A stretch of 64,000 nucleotides of DNA from Caldanaerobius fijiensis DSM 17918. Lineage in GTDB: Bacteria > Bacillota > Thermoanaerobacteria > Thermoanaerobacterales > Caldanaerobiaceae. The stretch spans positions 1 to 64,000 of the forward strand of contig NZ_FQVH01000010.1 of NCBI RefSeq assembly GCF_900129075.1, in the 5' to 3' direction. Shown here piece after piece: positions 48,236-56,771 of the stretch. The stretch's first letter is position 1, and every line of letters begins with the position of its first letter. Made by a program: the position numbers and the translations under genes. The notes beneath the pieces are model-generated. The model was not told where the DNA came from. It saw only the letters and a program-made list of their open reading frames with translations, and searched no databases.

Positions 48236-48309
48236 TAATTTATGTAACAACACGCCACTTTTTTGCATATAACAATTATCAGTGATCTCATATGTAAAGA
48301 GGTGGCATT

Positions 48310-49170
48310 ATGAGATATTTGGGCAGATTTGGTTTTTCTGCATTTCAAAACTTTGACAATAATGACAAACCCAATAAGTATGAAGAATCAGACCTAAATC
48401 TTGATGATTTGATTGGCCTTGATGTAGTAAAAAAGACTATAAATGAAATAAAGGCTTTTTGTATAATACAGAATAAACGGAAATCAATGGGGTTAAAGAA
48501 TCAATCGTTGGTACTTCATATGATTTTTAAAGGAAATCCCGGAACAGGCAAAACCACTGTCGCTCGGATTTTAGGTAAGATTTTTAAGGAAATTGGCATA
48601 TTGGAAAAGGGACATGTGGTTGAGGTAGACAGAGCAGATTTGGTAGGTGAATATATAGGACATACGGCCTTAAAAGTAAGAGAAAATATAAAAAAGGCAT
48701 TAGGTGGAATTTTATTTGTTGATGAGGCGTATTCGTTGGCGCGAGGAGGGGATAGAGATTTTGGCAAGGAAGCTATTGACACTCTTGTAAAAGCCATGGA
48801 AGACCATAAGAACGAATTTATTTTGATTCTTGCTGGTTATACCAACGAGATGAATTGGTTTATGGAAATAAATCCTGGATTGAAATCGCGATTCCCCATA
48901 CAAATAGACTTTCCAGATTATACTCTTGATGAGTTAATGCAGATAGCTTTAAAGATGTTTCAAGATAGGGAGTATGAGTTGGCCGAATTATCTAAAAAAA
49001 AACTGTTACATATTTTAAGTCATAAGTACTCTTACGATAGTGGCAATGCTAGAACTGTAAGAAATATTGTTGAACTATCAATACGGAAACATGCTATGAG
49101 GATTGTAAACAAAACTAATTTAAAAAAAGATGATTTAATATTAATACAGCCCGAAGACATTACAGAGTAA
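48310..49170 (+). CDS. spoVK: Stage V sporulation AAA+ protein SpoVK
   Basis: The 286-residue CbbX-like AAA+ ATPase has Walker A GNPGTGKTT (near residue 77), Walker B GGILFVDEAYSLARGG, sensor 1 FILILAGYTNEM and an arginine-finger region NPGLKSRFP. It is shorter than the Bacillus SpoVK (about 320). Mutants in Bacillus form spores but are defective in maturation. ATG 48310 follows AAGAGGTGG. A sigma-E-like promoter could not be fixed with confidence in the 74-base upstream gap. Confidence 0.88.
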   Translation: MRYLGRFGFSAFQNFDNNDKPNKYEESDLNLDDLIGLDVVKKTINEIKAFCIIQNKRKSMGLKNQSLVLHMIFKGNPGTGKTTVARILGKIFKEIGILEKGHVVEVDRADLVGEYIGHTALKVRENIKKALGGILFVDEAYSLARGGDRDFGKEAIDTLVKAMEDHKNEFILILAGYTNEMNWFMEINPGLKSRFPIQIDFPDYTLDELMQIALKMFQDREYELAELSKKKLLHILSHKYSYDSGNARTVRNIVELSIRKHAMRIVNKTNLKKDDLILIQPEDITE

Positions 49171-49182
49171 GGAGTAGTTAAA

Positions 49183-50463
49183 GTGGATATACGAAGGTAT
49201 TTTGATATATCAGAAAAATTAATCGAAATCTCAAAAGAAGTCGAAAATTCTATTAAAAGTAGTTTTCATAAAATTGAAAGTATAAAAGAATATAATATAT
49301 ATAAGGTATTACATGCGTTTCATGCAAACAAAGTAAGTGAATCTCACTTTTATTCAAGTACAGGTTACGGATATGGTGACTTGGGCCGCGACGTTATTGA
49401 TAAGCTTTATTCAATGGTCTTTGATGCTGAAGATGCTCTAGTAAGGCCGCATATTGTATCAGGAACCCATGCTATAACCATATGTTTATTTGGTATATTA
49501 CGACCTGGAGATGAAATTATATCAATTACCGGTAAGCCGTATGATACTCTAGAAGATGTTATAGGTATAAGCAATAAATCTAATATAGGGTCTCTAAAGG
49601 AATTTGGTATTTCTTATAAGCAAGTTGATTTGATTAACGGAAAAGTAAATTACCAAGGTATCAAAGATGCTATATCTTCGAAGACAAGATTGGTCATGAT
49701 TCAGCGTTCTAAAGGGTACAATTGGAGGCCTTCTCTTGGGATTAATGAAATTCAGCGCATCATTGATTTTGTCAAAAAAATCAAATCGGACATTGTTTGT
49801 TTTGTCGATAACTGCTACGGCGAATTTGTGGAAGATAAAGAACCTACTTCTGTTGGTGCCGATATAATTGCTGGTTCTCTCATAAAGAATCCTGGTGGAG
49901 GTTTGGTTAAATCTGGTGGTTATATCGCAGGGAAAAAAGAGTACGTAGAGATGGCTTCATATAGATTGACGACTCCTGGCACGGGTAAAGAAGTTGGTTC
50001 AATGTTAGGAACTAATAGAGAAATTATTCAAGGTTTATTCTTTGCCCCGCATGTGGTAGCTGAATCCTTAAAATCAGCAATATTTGCATCAAAATTATTT
50101 GAGACATTAGGTTTTGAAGTTAATCCTAAATGGGATGATTTTAGAACCGATATAATACAAGTAATAAAGATGAAAAATGAAGAAGGTTTAATATCGTTTT
50201 GTCAGGGCATACAAAAAGGCTCTCCAATTGACTCTTTTATACTACCTGAACCATGGGATATGCCGGGTTATAATGAAAAAGTTATAATGGCAGCGGGCAC
50301 CTTTGTGCAAGGTTCTTCTATAGAATTAAGTGCTGATGCTCCTTTAGTTGAACCATACTATGTGTACCTTCAAGGAGGTTTACTATACGAACAGGCTAAA
50401 ATAGGGATATTGTACGGAGTTCAGGAAATGCTAAATAAAAAATTATTGAATCTTCCTGAATAA
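49183..50463 (+). CDS. YnbB-like PLP enzyme (methionine gamma-lyase / aluminium resistance family)
   Basis: The 426-residue fold type I PLP protein has [21 protein letters not shown] and the PLP-lysine segment [17 protein letters not shown]. It matches the family named after aluminium resistance proteins and Bacillus YnbB, related to cystathionine gamma-lyases. The physiological substrate is not established. It starts with GTG 49183 after AAGGAG and ends inside the convergent lexA gene, overlapping it by 21 bases. In Bacillus ynbB also lies close to lexA and spoVK. Confidence 0.85.
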   Translation: MDIRRYFDISEKLIEISKEVENSIKSSFHKIESIKEYNIYKVLHAFHANKVSESHFYSSTGYGYGDLGRDVIDKLYSMVFDAEDALVRPHIVSGTHAITICLFGILRPGDEIISITGKPYDTLEDVIGISNKSNIGSLKEFGISYKQVDLINGKVNYQGIKDAISSKTRLVMIQRSKGYNWRPSLGINEIQRIIDFVKKIKSDIVCFVDNCYGEFVEDKEPTSVGADIIAGSLIKNPGGGLVKSGGYIAGKKEYVEMASYRLTTPGTGKEVGSMLGTNREIIQGLFFAPHVVAESLKSAIFASKLFETLGFEVNPKWDDFRTDIIQVIKMKNEEGLISFCQGIQKGSPIDSFILPEPWDMPGYNEKVIMAAGTFVQGSSIELSADAPLVEPYYVYLQGGLLYEQAKIGILYGVQEMLNKKLLNLPE

Positions 50464-51060
50464 ACCTACGACTTTTCCTAATATAGTTACTTGGTTTGTA
50501 ATAATGGGTTGCATGGAGGGATTCTCTGGTTGCAACCTTATATTATTTTTTTCTTTAAAAAATCTCTTTACTGTCGCTTCTTCTCCGATCATTGCAACGA
50601 CAATATCTCCATTATCGGCAGTCGCTTGTTGCTTTACTATTATATAATCACCATTTAGAATTCCTGCATTTATCATGCTATCTCCTTGAACAGACAATAT
50701 ATAAAATTTGTCTTTATCAATGTAACCATTTATAAGTTCAATCGGTATAGGTATCTCTGTTTCAACGTTTTCTACTGCTAAAATTGGAGCGCCAGCCGTT
50801 ACTTTGCCTATCAATGGTATTGTTACAAAACCAGCTTTTTCTTTTAGATTATCAACAATTTCTATTGCTCTGGGTTTTGTAGAATCTCTTTTTATATATC
50901 CTTTACGCTCAAGTCTTTCCAAATGGCCGTGTACTGTTGAAGTTGATTTAAGGCCTACCGCTTCACATATCTCTCTAACAGAGGGTGGATAGCCTTTTTT
51001 GTAGAGATATTGCTTTATATAATTTAAAATTTGAGTCTGTCTATCTGTTAATTTTTCCAA
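50443..51060 (-). CDS. lexA: SOS repressor LexA
   Basis: The 205-residue protein has an N-terminal winged helix with the LexA start [12 protein letters not shown] and [13 protein letters not shown], the self-cleavage site alanine 89-glycine 90 in VTAGAPILA, catalytic serine 128 in QGDSM and lysine 165 in ATVKRF. It represses DNA damage genes until RecA filaments trigger cleavage. ATG 51060 is preceded by GAGGTGATC. It is second in a minus-strand pair behind the recombinase gene. No GAAC-N4-GTTC box is visible in the 47 bases upstream. Confidence 0.95.
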   Translation of the reverse strand: MEKLTDRQTQILNYIKQYLYKKGYPPSVREICEAVGLKSTSTVHGHLERLERKGYIKRDSTKPRAIEIVDNLKEKAGFVTIPLIGKVTAGAPILAVENVETEIPIPIELINGYIDKDKFYILSVQGDSMINAGILNGDYIIVKQQATADNGDIVVAMIGEEATVKRFFKEKNNIRLQPENPSMQPIITNQVTILGKVVGLFRKIQ

Positions 51061-51107
51061 AGTAAGATCACCTCAAAAACTCTTTTTATATAACAATTAT
51101 AACACAC

Positions 51108-52055
51108 TTAACCATTTGAGAGAGGATTTTTATTAACAGCATCTCTTATTTTTTTATCATCAATATGGGTATAAATTTGGGTTGTAGATATATTTGCATG
51201 ACCTAAAAGATGTTGCAAAGTTCTTATATCTACGTCACCATATTTATACATGAGGGTAGCAGCTGTATGTCTCAATTTATGTGTGGAGTACTTCTTTGTA
51301 TTTAAGCCGGCTGCTTTGATATATTTTTTTACTATATACTGCACAGTTTTTGCGCTTATACGTCTCTTGTTTCTGCTCAAAAATAGTGCATTTTTATCTT
51401 TTACGCCATCCTGCGGTCTTACTTTCATGTATTCTTTTAATGCCTTAATACATGCATTATTTAGGTAGACTGTGCGTTGTTTATCTCCTTTTCCTATAAC
51501 GGTTAATGTATCATCTTTTATATCTTCGAGGTTGATACCAACAAGCTCCGATAAACGAAGGCCGCAATTTAAAAAAATAGTGAGAATTGCTTTATCCCTC
51601 TCTTTATAAGGGCCTTCAACGCTATTAAGTAATTCCTTACTTTCATCTAGCGTTAGGTAAACGGGTTGGCGTTGACTGATTTTTGGAGATTCTAGTTCTC
51701 GAGTCGGGTCATTATCTAAAACGTGAGCTTTATTAACTAAGTACTTAAAATATGCCCTAAGACTGGCAACCTTTCTTGCTCTAGCGCGCGCACTATTATT
51801 TCGTTTATTCGTAACATATGATAAAAATGCATAAAGATCGCTTAAAGTTATAGTTTTTAAAAAATCATAATCTACTTCGTTTACATCAATACTTTCAATG
51901 TCTATACTATTTGAGGAATTATATTTCTTATACCACAACATATATCTTAAAAATAATTGAAGATCATAAAAATAGGCTTGAACGGTATTAGGCGACTTAG
52001 CTCTTATTGTTGAAAGATAATTCAAAAAATCATTTAATACATTTGGATATTGCAT
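51108..52055 (-). CDS. Tyrosine recombinase (XerC/XerD-like)
   Basis: The 315-residue site-specific recombinase has an N-terminal SAM-like domain (about residues 5-110) and a catalytic domain with arginine 167 in CGLRLSELVGIN, histidine 259 and arginine 262 in HKLRH, histidine 285 in LLGH and nucleophile tyrosine 295. All catalytic residues are present. The length and its position before lexA match the chromosomal Xer-like recombinase of Clostridia. An additional genomic copy could carry out dimer resolution, so I leave the XerC or XerD label open. The start follows AGGGGTG. Confidence 0.9.
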   Translation of the reverse strand: MQYPNVLNDFLNYLSTIRAKSPNTVQAYFYDLQLFLRYMLWYKKYNSSNSIDIESIDVNEVDYDFLKTITLSDLYAFLSYVTNKRNNSARARARKVASLRAYFKYLVNKAHVLDNDPTRELESPKISQRQPVYLTLDESKELLNSVEGPYKERDKAILTIFLNCGLRLSELVGINLEDIKDDTLTVIGKGDKQRTVYLNNACIKALKEYMKVRPQDGVKDKNALFLSRNKRRISAKTVQYIVKKYIKAAGLNTKKYSTHKLRHTAATLMYKYGDVDIRTLQHLLGHANISTTQIYTHIDDKKIRDAVNKNPLSNG

Positions 52056-52100
52056 AAAATCACCCCTTTTACTATTCTATAACACACATCATATTACTGC

Positions 52101-52133
52101 AAGTAATTCAAACAATTTTAACTTGAATTGCTT
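52101..52133. promoter_or_regulatory. Inverted repeat between divergent genes
   Basis: AAGTAATTCAA (52101-52111) and TTGAATTGCTT (52123-52133) pair over 11 positions with one G-T pair. The repeat lies between the recombinase (leftward) and uppP (rightward) and could be an operator for either. No matching regulator is known. Confidence 0.4.
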
Positions 52134-52189
52134 ACGTATATACTGTAAAATTAATGATGAATTTTATAGAAAAGGGGAATATAGCAATT

Positions 52190-52996
52190 ATGATTATGTT
52201 GTTTAAAGCATTTATTATGGGTATTGTAGAAGGGCTCACTGAGTTTCTACCTATATCATCAACAGGTCACCTCATTATTGTTGGTAATCTTATAAATTTT
52301 AAAGGCAAATTTCAAACAATGTTTGAGATAGTGATACAATTAGGAGCTATTCTTGCCGTAGTATATTATTACAGGAAAAAGATAGGGAAGTCACTTAAAA
52401 ATTTAAAACCTGGGGAGTGGGGATATAATTTATGGTATAAAATAGTTATAGCATTTATTCCATCTGCTCTTATTGGAGTATTATTAAATAATTATATAGA
52501 GAAGTATCTTTTTTCGCCTTTTACTGTAGCAATTGCAATGATTGTAGGTGCCTTTATGCTGTTGATCGTCGAATGGGCTTTTAGTAATTACAAAATAGAT
52601 AATATAGATGAAATTGACACAAAAAGATCTTTTTTAATAGGTATTGCTCAATGCTTTTCATTATTTCCAGGCATGTCTAGGTCTGCATCTACAATAATGG
52701 GGGGCATGATCGCAGGTCTGTCTACTCGAGCAGCGGCAGAGTTTTCATTCTTTTTGGCTATACCAACTATGATTGCTGCAACAGGATTTTCGTTAGTAAA
52801 AAATATTGCGGCTATGACAACAACTGAATGGGAAGCATTGACAGTAGGCTTTATTATGTCATTTATAGTCGCATTAATTGTGGTAGATAGATTCCTAACG
52901 TACTTAGGGAAACATTCGCTAAGGGCATTTGCGTACTATAGATTAATTGTAGGTATTTTGATGATTGGTTTGGTTCTTTCGGGGATAGTAAAGTAG
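52190..52996 (+). CDS. uppP: Undecaprenyl-diphosphatase (UppP/BacA)
   Basis: About 268 residues with seven to eight membrane helices. It contains the family motifs EGLTEFLPISSTGH near the start and PGMSRSAST in the middle, which together form the active site. It recycles undecaprenyl pyrophosphate to the monophosphate for wall synthesis and gives bacitracin tolerance. ATG 52190 is chosen for its distance from AAAGGGG; ATG 52154 lies before that site. It is divergent from the recombinase gene. Confidence 0.92.
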   Translation: MIMLFKAFIMGIVEGLTEFLPISSTGHLIIVGNLINFKGKFQTMFEIVIQLGAILAVVYYYRKKIGKSLKNLKPGEWGYNLWYKIVIAFIPSALIGVLLNNYIEKYLFSPFTVAIAMIVGAFMLLIVEWAFSNYKIDNIDEIDTKRSFLIGIAQCFSLFPGMSRSASTIMGGMIAGLSTRAAAEFSFFLAIPTMIAATGFSLVKNIAAMTTTEWEALTVGFIMSFIVALIVVDRFLTYLGKHSLRAFAYYRLIVGILMIGLVLSGIVK

Positions 52997-53034
52997 CAAA
53001 AAAGTGATCTTTAAACAAAAGAGGAGTGGAAAGG

Positions 53035-53844
53035 ATGGATATATCTACATTATTAGGATTAATCATAGGTTTTGGGTCCTTAATATTAGCTTTTATTATA
53101 GAAGGAGGAAAAGTAGGTTCACTAATTGTTGGTAGTGCTGCTTTAATTGTTTTCGGTGGCACTATAGGTGCTGTTATGATATCTTTTAAAATAGAGGATT
53201 TTATGAAAATTCCGGGCCTTTTAATTAAATCTTTTACAAAAACAAACAAAGACATGTCAGAGTTAATTGAAACTATTATATCTTTAGCAAAAAAAGCCCG
53301 GCAAGAAGGTCTTTTAAGCTTAGAAGAAGAGTTAAAAAGAAATGATTTGGACAATTTTTTAAAAAGAGGACTTACACTCGTTATAGATGGCTTAGATATA
53401 AATTTAATCAAAAATATGATGGATTTAGATATGTATTTATTTGAACAAAAAGTAAAAAAAGAAGTAAGTATTTTTCAGTCAGCAGGTGGATATGCTCCGA
53501 CTATGGGTATAATCGGTACAGTAATGGGTCTTGTTCATGTGTTGGGTAATTTGTCAAGTCCAGATAAACTGGGCCCTTCTATTGCAGTAGCATTTATTGC
53601 AACCCTTTATGGCGTATCAAGTGCAAATTTGTTTTGGTTACCGATTGCAGAAAAACTAAAGCAAAAAGCAGAATCAGAAAGATTAGAAAAAGAACTTATA
53701 ACTGAAGGAATTTTGTCAATACAACAGGGAGAAAATCCTAAAATCATCGAAGAAAAGTTATTTGTATTTTTAGAAAACAACAAAAAAACTAAAGAAAGTG
53801 TAAACAGAGCAGGCATAAACGAAAATATATTCGATGAGAGGTAA
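53035..53844 (+). CDS. motA: Flagellar motor stator MotA
   Basis: About 269 residues with four membrane helices (about residues 3-20, 30-50, 145-165 and 180-200) and a long charged cytoplasmic loop. The conserved AGGYAPTMGIIGTVMGLVHVL segment carries the channel proline. It forms the proton or sodium channel of the stator with MotB. ATG 53035 is chosen because GAGGAG lies 8 bases upstream. motB begins 6 bases after its stop. No other flagellar genes are close. Confidence 0.93.
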   Translation: MDISTLLGLIIGFGSLILAFIIEGGKVGSLIVGSAALIVFGGTIGAVMISFKIEDFMKIPGLLIKSFTKTNKDMSELIETIISLAKKARQEGLLSLEEELKRNDLDNFLKRGLTLVIDGLDINLIKNMMDLDMYLFEQKVKKEVSIFQSAGGYAPTMGIIGTVMGLVHVLGNLSSPDKLGPSIAVAFIATLYGVSSANLFWLPIAEKLKQKAESERLEKELITEGILSIQQGENPKIIEEKLFVFLENNKKTKESVNRAGINENIFDER

Positions 53845-53850
53845 TAAAGT

Positions 53851-54615
53851 ATGGCATATAAAAAAAATAATCCATCAGAGGAAAAAAATAATCTTGAAAG
53901 ATGGCTTCTTACATATTCTGACTTAATTACGCTTTTAATGACATTTTTTATAGTTATGTATTCTCTTAGCAATATAAATCTTAATAAATTTGTACAACTG
54001 GCAAATTCTTTAGGACTCAGTCTTGGTTCTAATTACGTGATAGGAGATAAATCAAGCAGTTTGCCAATTAATAATAACATCGTGACCAAAAATACTAAAA
54101 CACAGCCAAAGAGCGATATCGGTGAAAATAGTATCGAAGAAAAATTACAATCTTATATTAAATCCAATCATTTAGATTCATATATAACTTTGTATAGCGA
54201 CGAAAGAGGTGTTGTAATAAGCCTGCAAGAACCACTTTTATTTAATTTAGGATCAGCAGATGTTTTGCCTCAAAGCCGCAAAATAATTGATAATATATCA
54301 AAGGTTTTAAAAACAATTCCCAATTATATAAGAGTAGAGGGATATACTGATGATATACCTATAAATAATGAAAAATATAAGTCTAATTGGGAATTATCAG
54401 CGGCAAGGGCTACCAATGTTATTCAAGTTTTAGTAGAGGATGGCATAAATCCCGAAAGATTAATAGCTGTAGGATATGGACAATACAAACCTATCGTTCC
54501 TAATACTAGCGAAGAAAATAGAAGGAAAAACAGAAGAGTTGATATAGTAATAATGAAATCAGATTACAATAAATGGGAACCTTATAGCAAATCAACGTCA
54601 ACAATAAACCATTAA
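53851..54615 (+). CDS. motB: Flagellar motor stator MotB
   Basis: The 254-residue protein has one membrane helix starting with the ion-binding aspartate in YSDLITLLMTFFIVMYSLS (near residue 28), a linker, and a C-terminal OmpA-like peptidoglycan-binding domain with VEGYTDDIPINN and ENRRKNRRVDIVI. It anchors the stator to the wall. It ends the motAB unit; decayed insertion-sequence DNA follows. Confidence 0.94.
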   Translation: MAYKKNNPSEEKNNLERWLLTYSDLITLLMTFFIVMYSLSNINLNKFVQLANSLGLSLGSNYVIGDKSSSLPINNNIVTKNTKTQPKSDIGENSIEEKLQSYIKSNHLDSYITLYSDERGVVISLQEPLLFNLGSADVLPQSRKIIDNISKVLKTIPNYIRVEGYTDDIPINNEKYKSNWELSAARATNVIQVLVEDGINPERLIAVGYGQYKPIVPNTSEENRRKNRRVDIVIMKSDYNKWEPYSKSTSTINH

Positions 54616-54631
54616 ATCATTAATAAAGGTC

Positions 54632-54791
54632 TATTCTGCTGTGGACAATCCCTTCGAGTACAGTGCTATTATTTTTTCTTCAATACTAGAAATATCTATT
54701 TGATATTTAGTAGGGCATCAAAGTTCCATTTATATCCAAGGCCTTTTTCTTTGATTAATTCTCTAATTTGCTCTTTAAGCAGTAAGCTCAA
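54632..54791 (-). pseudogene. IS256-family transposase, N-terminal remnant
   Basis: On the minus strand, TTG 54791 after AAGGGGGAG starts a frame reading LLLKEQIRELIKEKG, the usual opening of IS256 (mutator) transposases, and soon stops. A second frame then reads DISSIEEKIIALYSKGLST, a segment that normally lies further into the same protein, and stops near 54632. The segments between and after them are deleted. It is a dead scar of an insertion sequence lying between motB and the ABC exporter genes. Confidence 0.65.
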
Positions 54792-54974
54792 AAAGTCTCC
54801 CCCTTTTCTCCAGTGTGCAACTATAAATAAATGGAAATTAATATCGTTAAAATCACATTCGCTATATACTTAAATATCTTTAAAAAAACTTGATTTTGTT
54901 GATATTATATTTTACAATATAAAAAAATAAATAAATTATTATTAATAGTTCACGGGGAAAACAGGGGGGAGAAA

Positions 54975-56771
54975 ATGATTATTGAGAAAAGGAAATACGG
55001 TGTTTTTGATATAATAAGAATACCTCTTAAATGTGCACCGGTTCTGGGAATAGTAGTTGGTTTGGAAATACTGCTCGCCGGTATTGTACCTACTGTACAG
55101 GTGGTTGTAACGGCAAACTTTATAGATACAGCCATATCTATTGTAAAAGAAAAAACTAAAATGGGTGCGATATACCCATCACTCATCGCTGTTGTAGCTT
55201 TAATAGCCTATTCGTGGATCTCAAATGCCCTTGCGAAATTCGCACAGGTACGCTTGGAAATTGCTATTCGGGAAACCTTCCGCACAGCCATTACAGAAAA
55301 AAGAGCTAAACTTGCATATAAGCATGTGGAAAACCATGACACGTGGGATTTGATATCCAGGATATCCAAAACACCCGAGCAGCAGATAAAAAATGCATAT
55401 ATAGATTTTATGTATATGATATCTATTTGTCTGAGAATCGTTGGAATTTTAGGGTTGCTCATAACTCATGTCTTGTGGGCAGCTTTGCTGATATTTATAG
55501 TATCTGTCCCGCTGTTATCTCTGGCCATAAAAAGCGGAAAAGCAAACTATGAAGTCAACAGGGAAGTAACAAAGTATACAAGGAAATATGAATACCTGGC
55601 AGAAATACTTACTGGAAGGGAAGCGGTTGACGAAAGGACTCTTTTCGGATATGGCAAAAAATTGAGCGATATCTGGTACGATCAATATGAAACCGCTCGA
55701 AAAATAACCTATAAGACCAGCAAAAAATGGTTCATAAAGATGAAAACCGGAAGTATTATTACAGCCTTCGTATCTGTCATCATTATATTGGTTCTTCTAA
55801 ATCCCGTGTTGACAGGGGCAATTTCACCAGGTATGTTTATGTCACTGGTAAACGCTGTCTTTGGATTGGTTCAGATGATGTCATGGTCTTTTACCTATTC
55901 TATGGACCAGTTAGCTAAGAATGTGGAATATTTGAAGGATTTGACCAAATTTGCAACCCTTGAAGAAACTCTAGGGGCAAACGATAAACCTGTTGTGACA
56001 CCGCCAGAATTTCGTTCACTGGAATTTAAAAATGTGAGATTTAAATATCCCGGTACTGATAATTATATACTGGATGGGATATCTTTTAGGATAGAAGCCA
56101 ATAGACATTATGCCTTTGTTGGCATAAACGGTGCCGGCAAAACCACCATAATAAAACTCATTACAGGCCTTTATAATGATTTCGAAGGAGATATTTATAT
56201 AAATGATAAAAGCATTCGCGAATACAGTCAAAGCCAGTTAAAAGCGCTATATTCCATAGTCTATCAGGATTTTGCAAAATACTATATCACGCTGAAGGAC
56301 AATATCGGCGTTGGCAATATAAATCGTATATATGATGAAAATATTCAAGCGGATATACACAATGTCATTGATCGCGTCGGATTAAGCCAATTGGTAAAAA
56401 AACTGCCAAAGGGGATTGATACACCGCTGGGGAAAATTAAGGAAGGCGGTGTTGACGTATCCGGTGGTGAATGGCAGCGTATAGCTATGGCAAGAGCTTT
56501 GATGAAACCCGCTCCTCTTTTGATACTGGATGAACCCACAGCGGCCCTTGATCCCATAAGCGAAAGCAGGCTATATGAGGAATTTGGGCAAATCAGCAGA
56601 GATAAGACCACAATATTTATAAGCCATAGACTGGGTTCCACAAAACTGGCTGATGAGATACTTGTTATCGGAGATGGAAGAGTGTTAGAAAGAGGAACCC
56701 ACAGACAGCTTATGGAGTTAGGCGGAGTATATGCCAAAATGTATGAGAGTCAAAGGAGTTGGTATGAATGA
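54975..56771 (+). CDS. ABC exporter half-transporter, subunit 1
   Basis: The 598-residue protein fuses a six-helix membrane domain (about residues 15-330) to an ABC ATPase: Walker A GINGAGKTT, signature VSGGEWQRIAMARAL, Walker B LLILDEPTAALDP and switch ISHRLGS. It pairs with the next gene, which it overlaps by 4 bases (ATGA), as a two-subunit exporter. There is no C39 peptidase domain and no small peptide gene upstream. The substrate is unknown; drugs, lipids or peptides are all possible. Codons are visibly GC-richer than in neighbours, and an IS256 scar lies just upstream. Start ATG 54975 after GGGGGGAG. Confidence 0.87.
   Translation: MIIEKRKYGVFDIIRIPLKCAPVLGIVVGLEILLAGIVPTVQVVVTANFIDTAISIVKEKTKMGAIYPSLIAVVALIAYSWISNALAKFAQVRLEIAIRETFRTAITEKRAKLAYKHVENHDTWDLISRISKTPEQQIKNAYIDFMYMISICLRIVGILGLLITHVLWAALLIFIVSVPLLSLAIKSGKANYEVNREVTKYTRKYEYLAEILTGREAVDERTLFGYGKKLSDIWYDQYETARKITYKTSKKWFIKMKTGSIITAFVSVIIILVLLNPVLTGAISPGMFMSLVNAVFGLVQMMSWSFTYSMDQLAKNVEYLKDLTKFATLEETLGANDKPVVTPPEFRSLEFKNVRFKYPGTDNYILDGISFRIEANRHYAFVGINGAGKTTIIKLITGLYNDFEGDIYINDKSIREYSQSQLKALYSIVYQDFAKYYITLKDNIGVGNINRIYDENIQADIHNVIDRVGLSQLVKKLPKGIDTPLGKIKEGGVDVSGGEWQRIAMARALMKPAPLLILDEPTAALDPISESRLYEEFGQISRDKTTIFISHRLGSTKLADEILVIGDGRVLERGTHRQLMELGGVYAKMYESQRSWYE

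Noticed and set aside
48240-48309. Sigma-E promoter in front of spoVK
   Set aside because: GCATATA and CATATGTA are present, but spacing and the -10 box depart too far from the sigma-E consensus for a call.
52863-53411. 182-codon open frame on the minus strand across uppP and motA
   Set aside because: It is antisense to two clear genes, has no ribosome-binding site and no family motif; it is a shadow frame.
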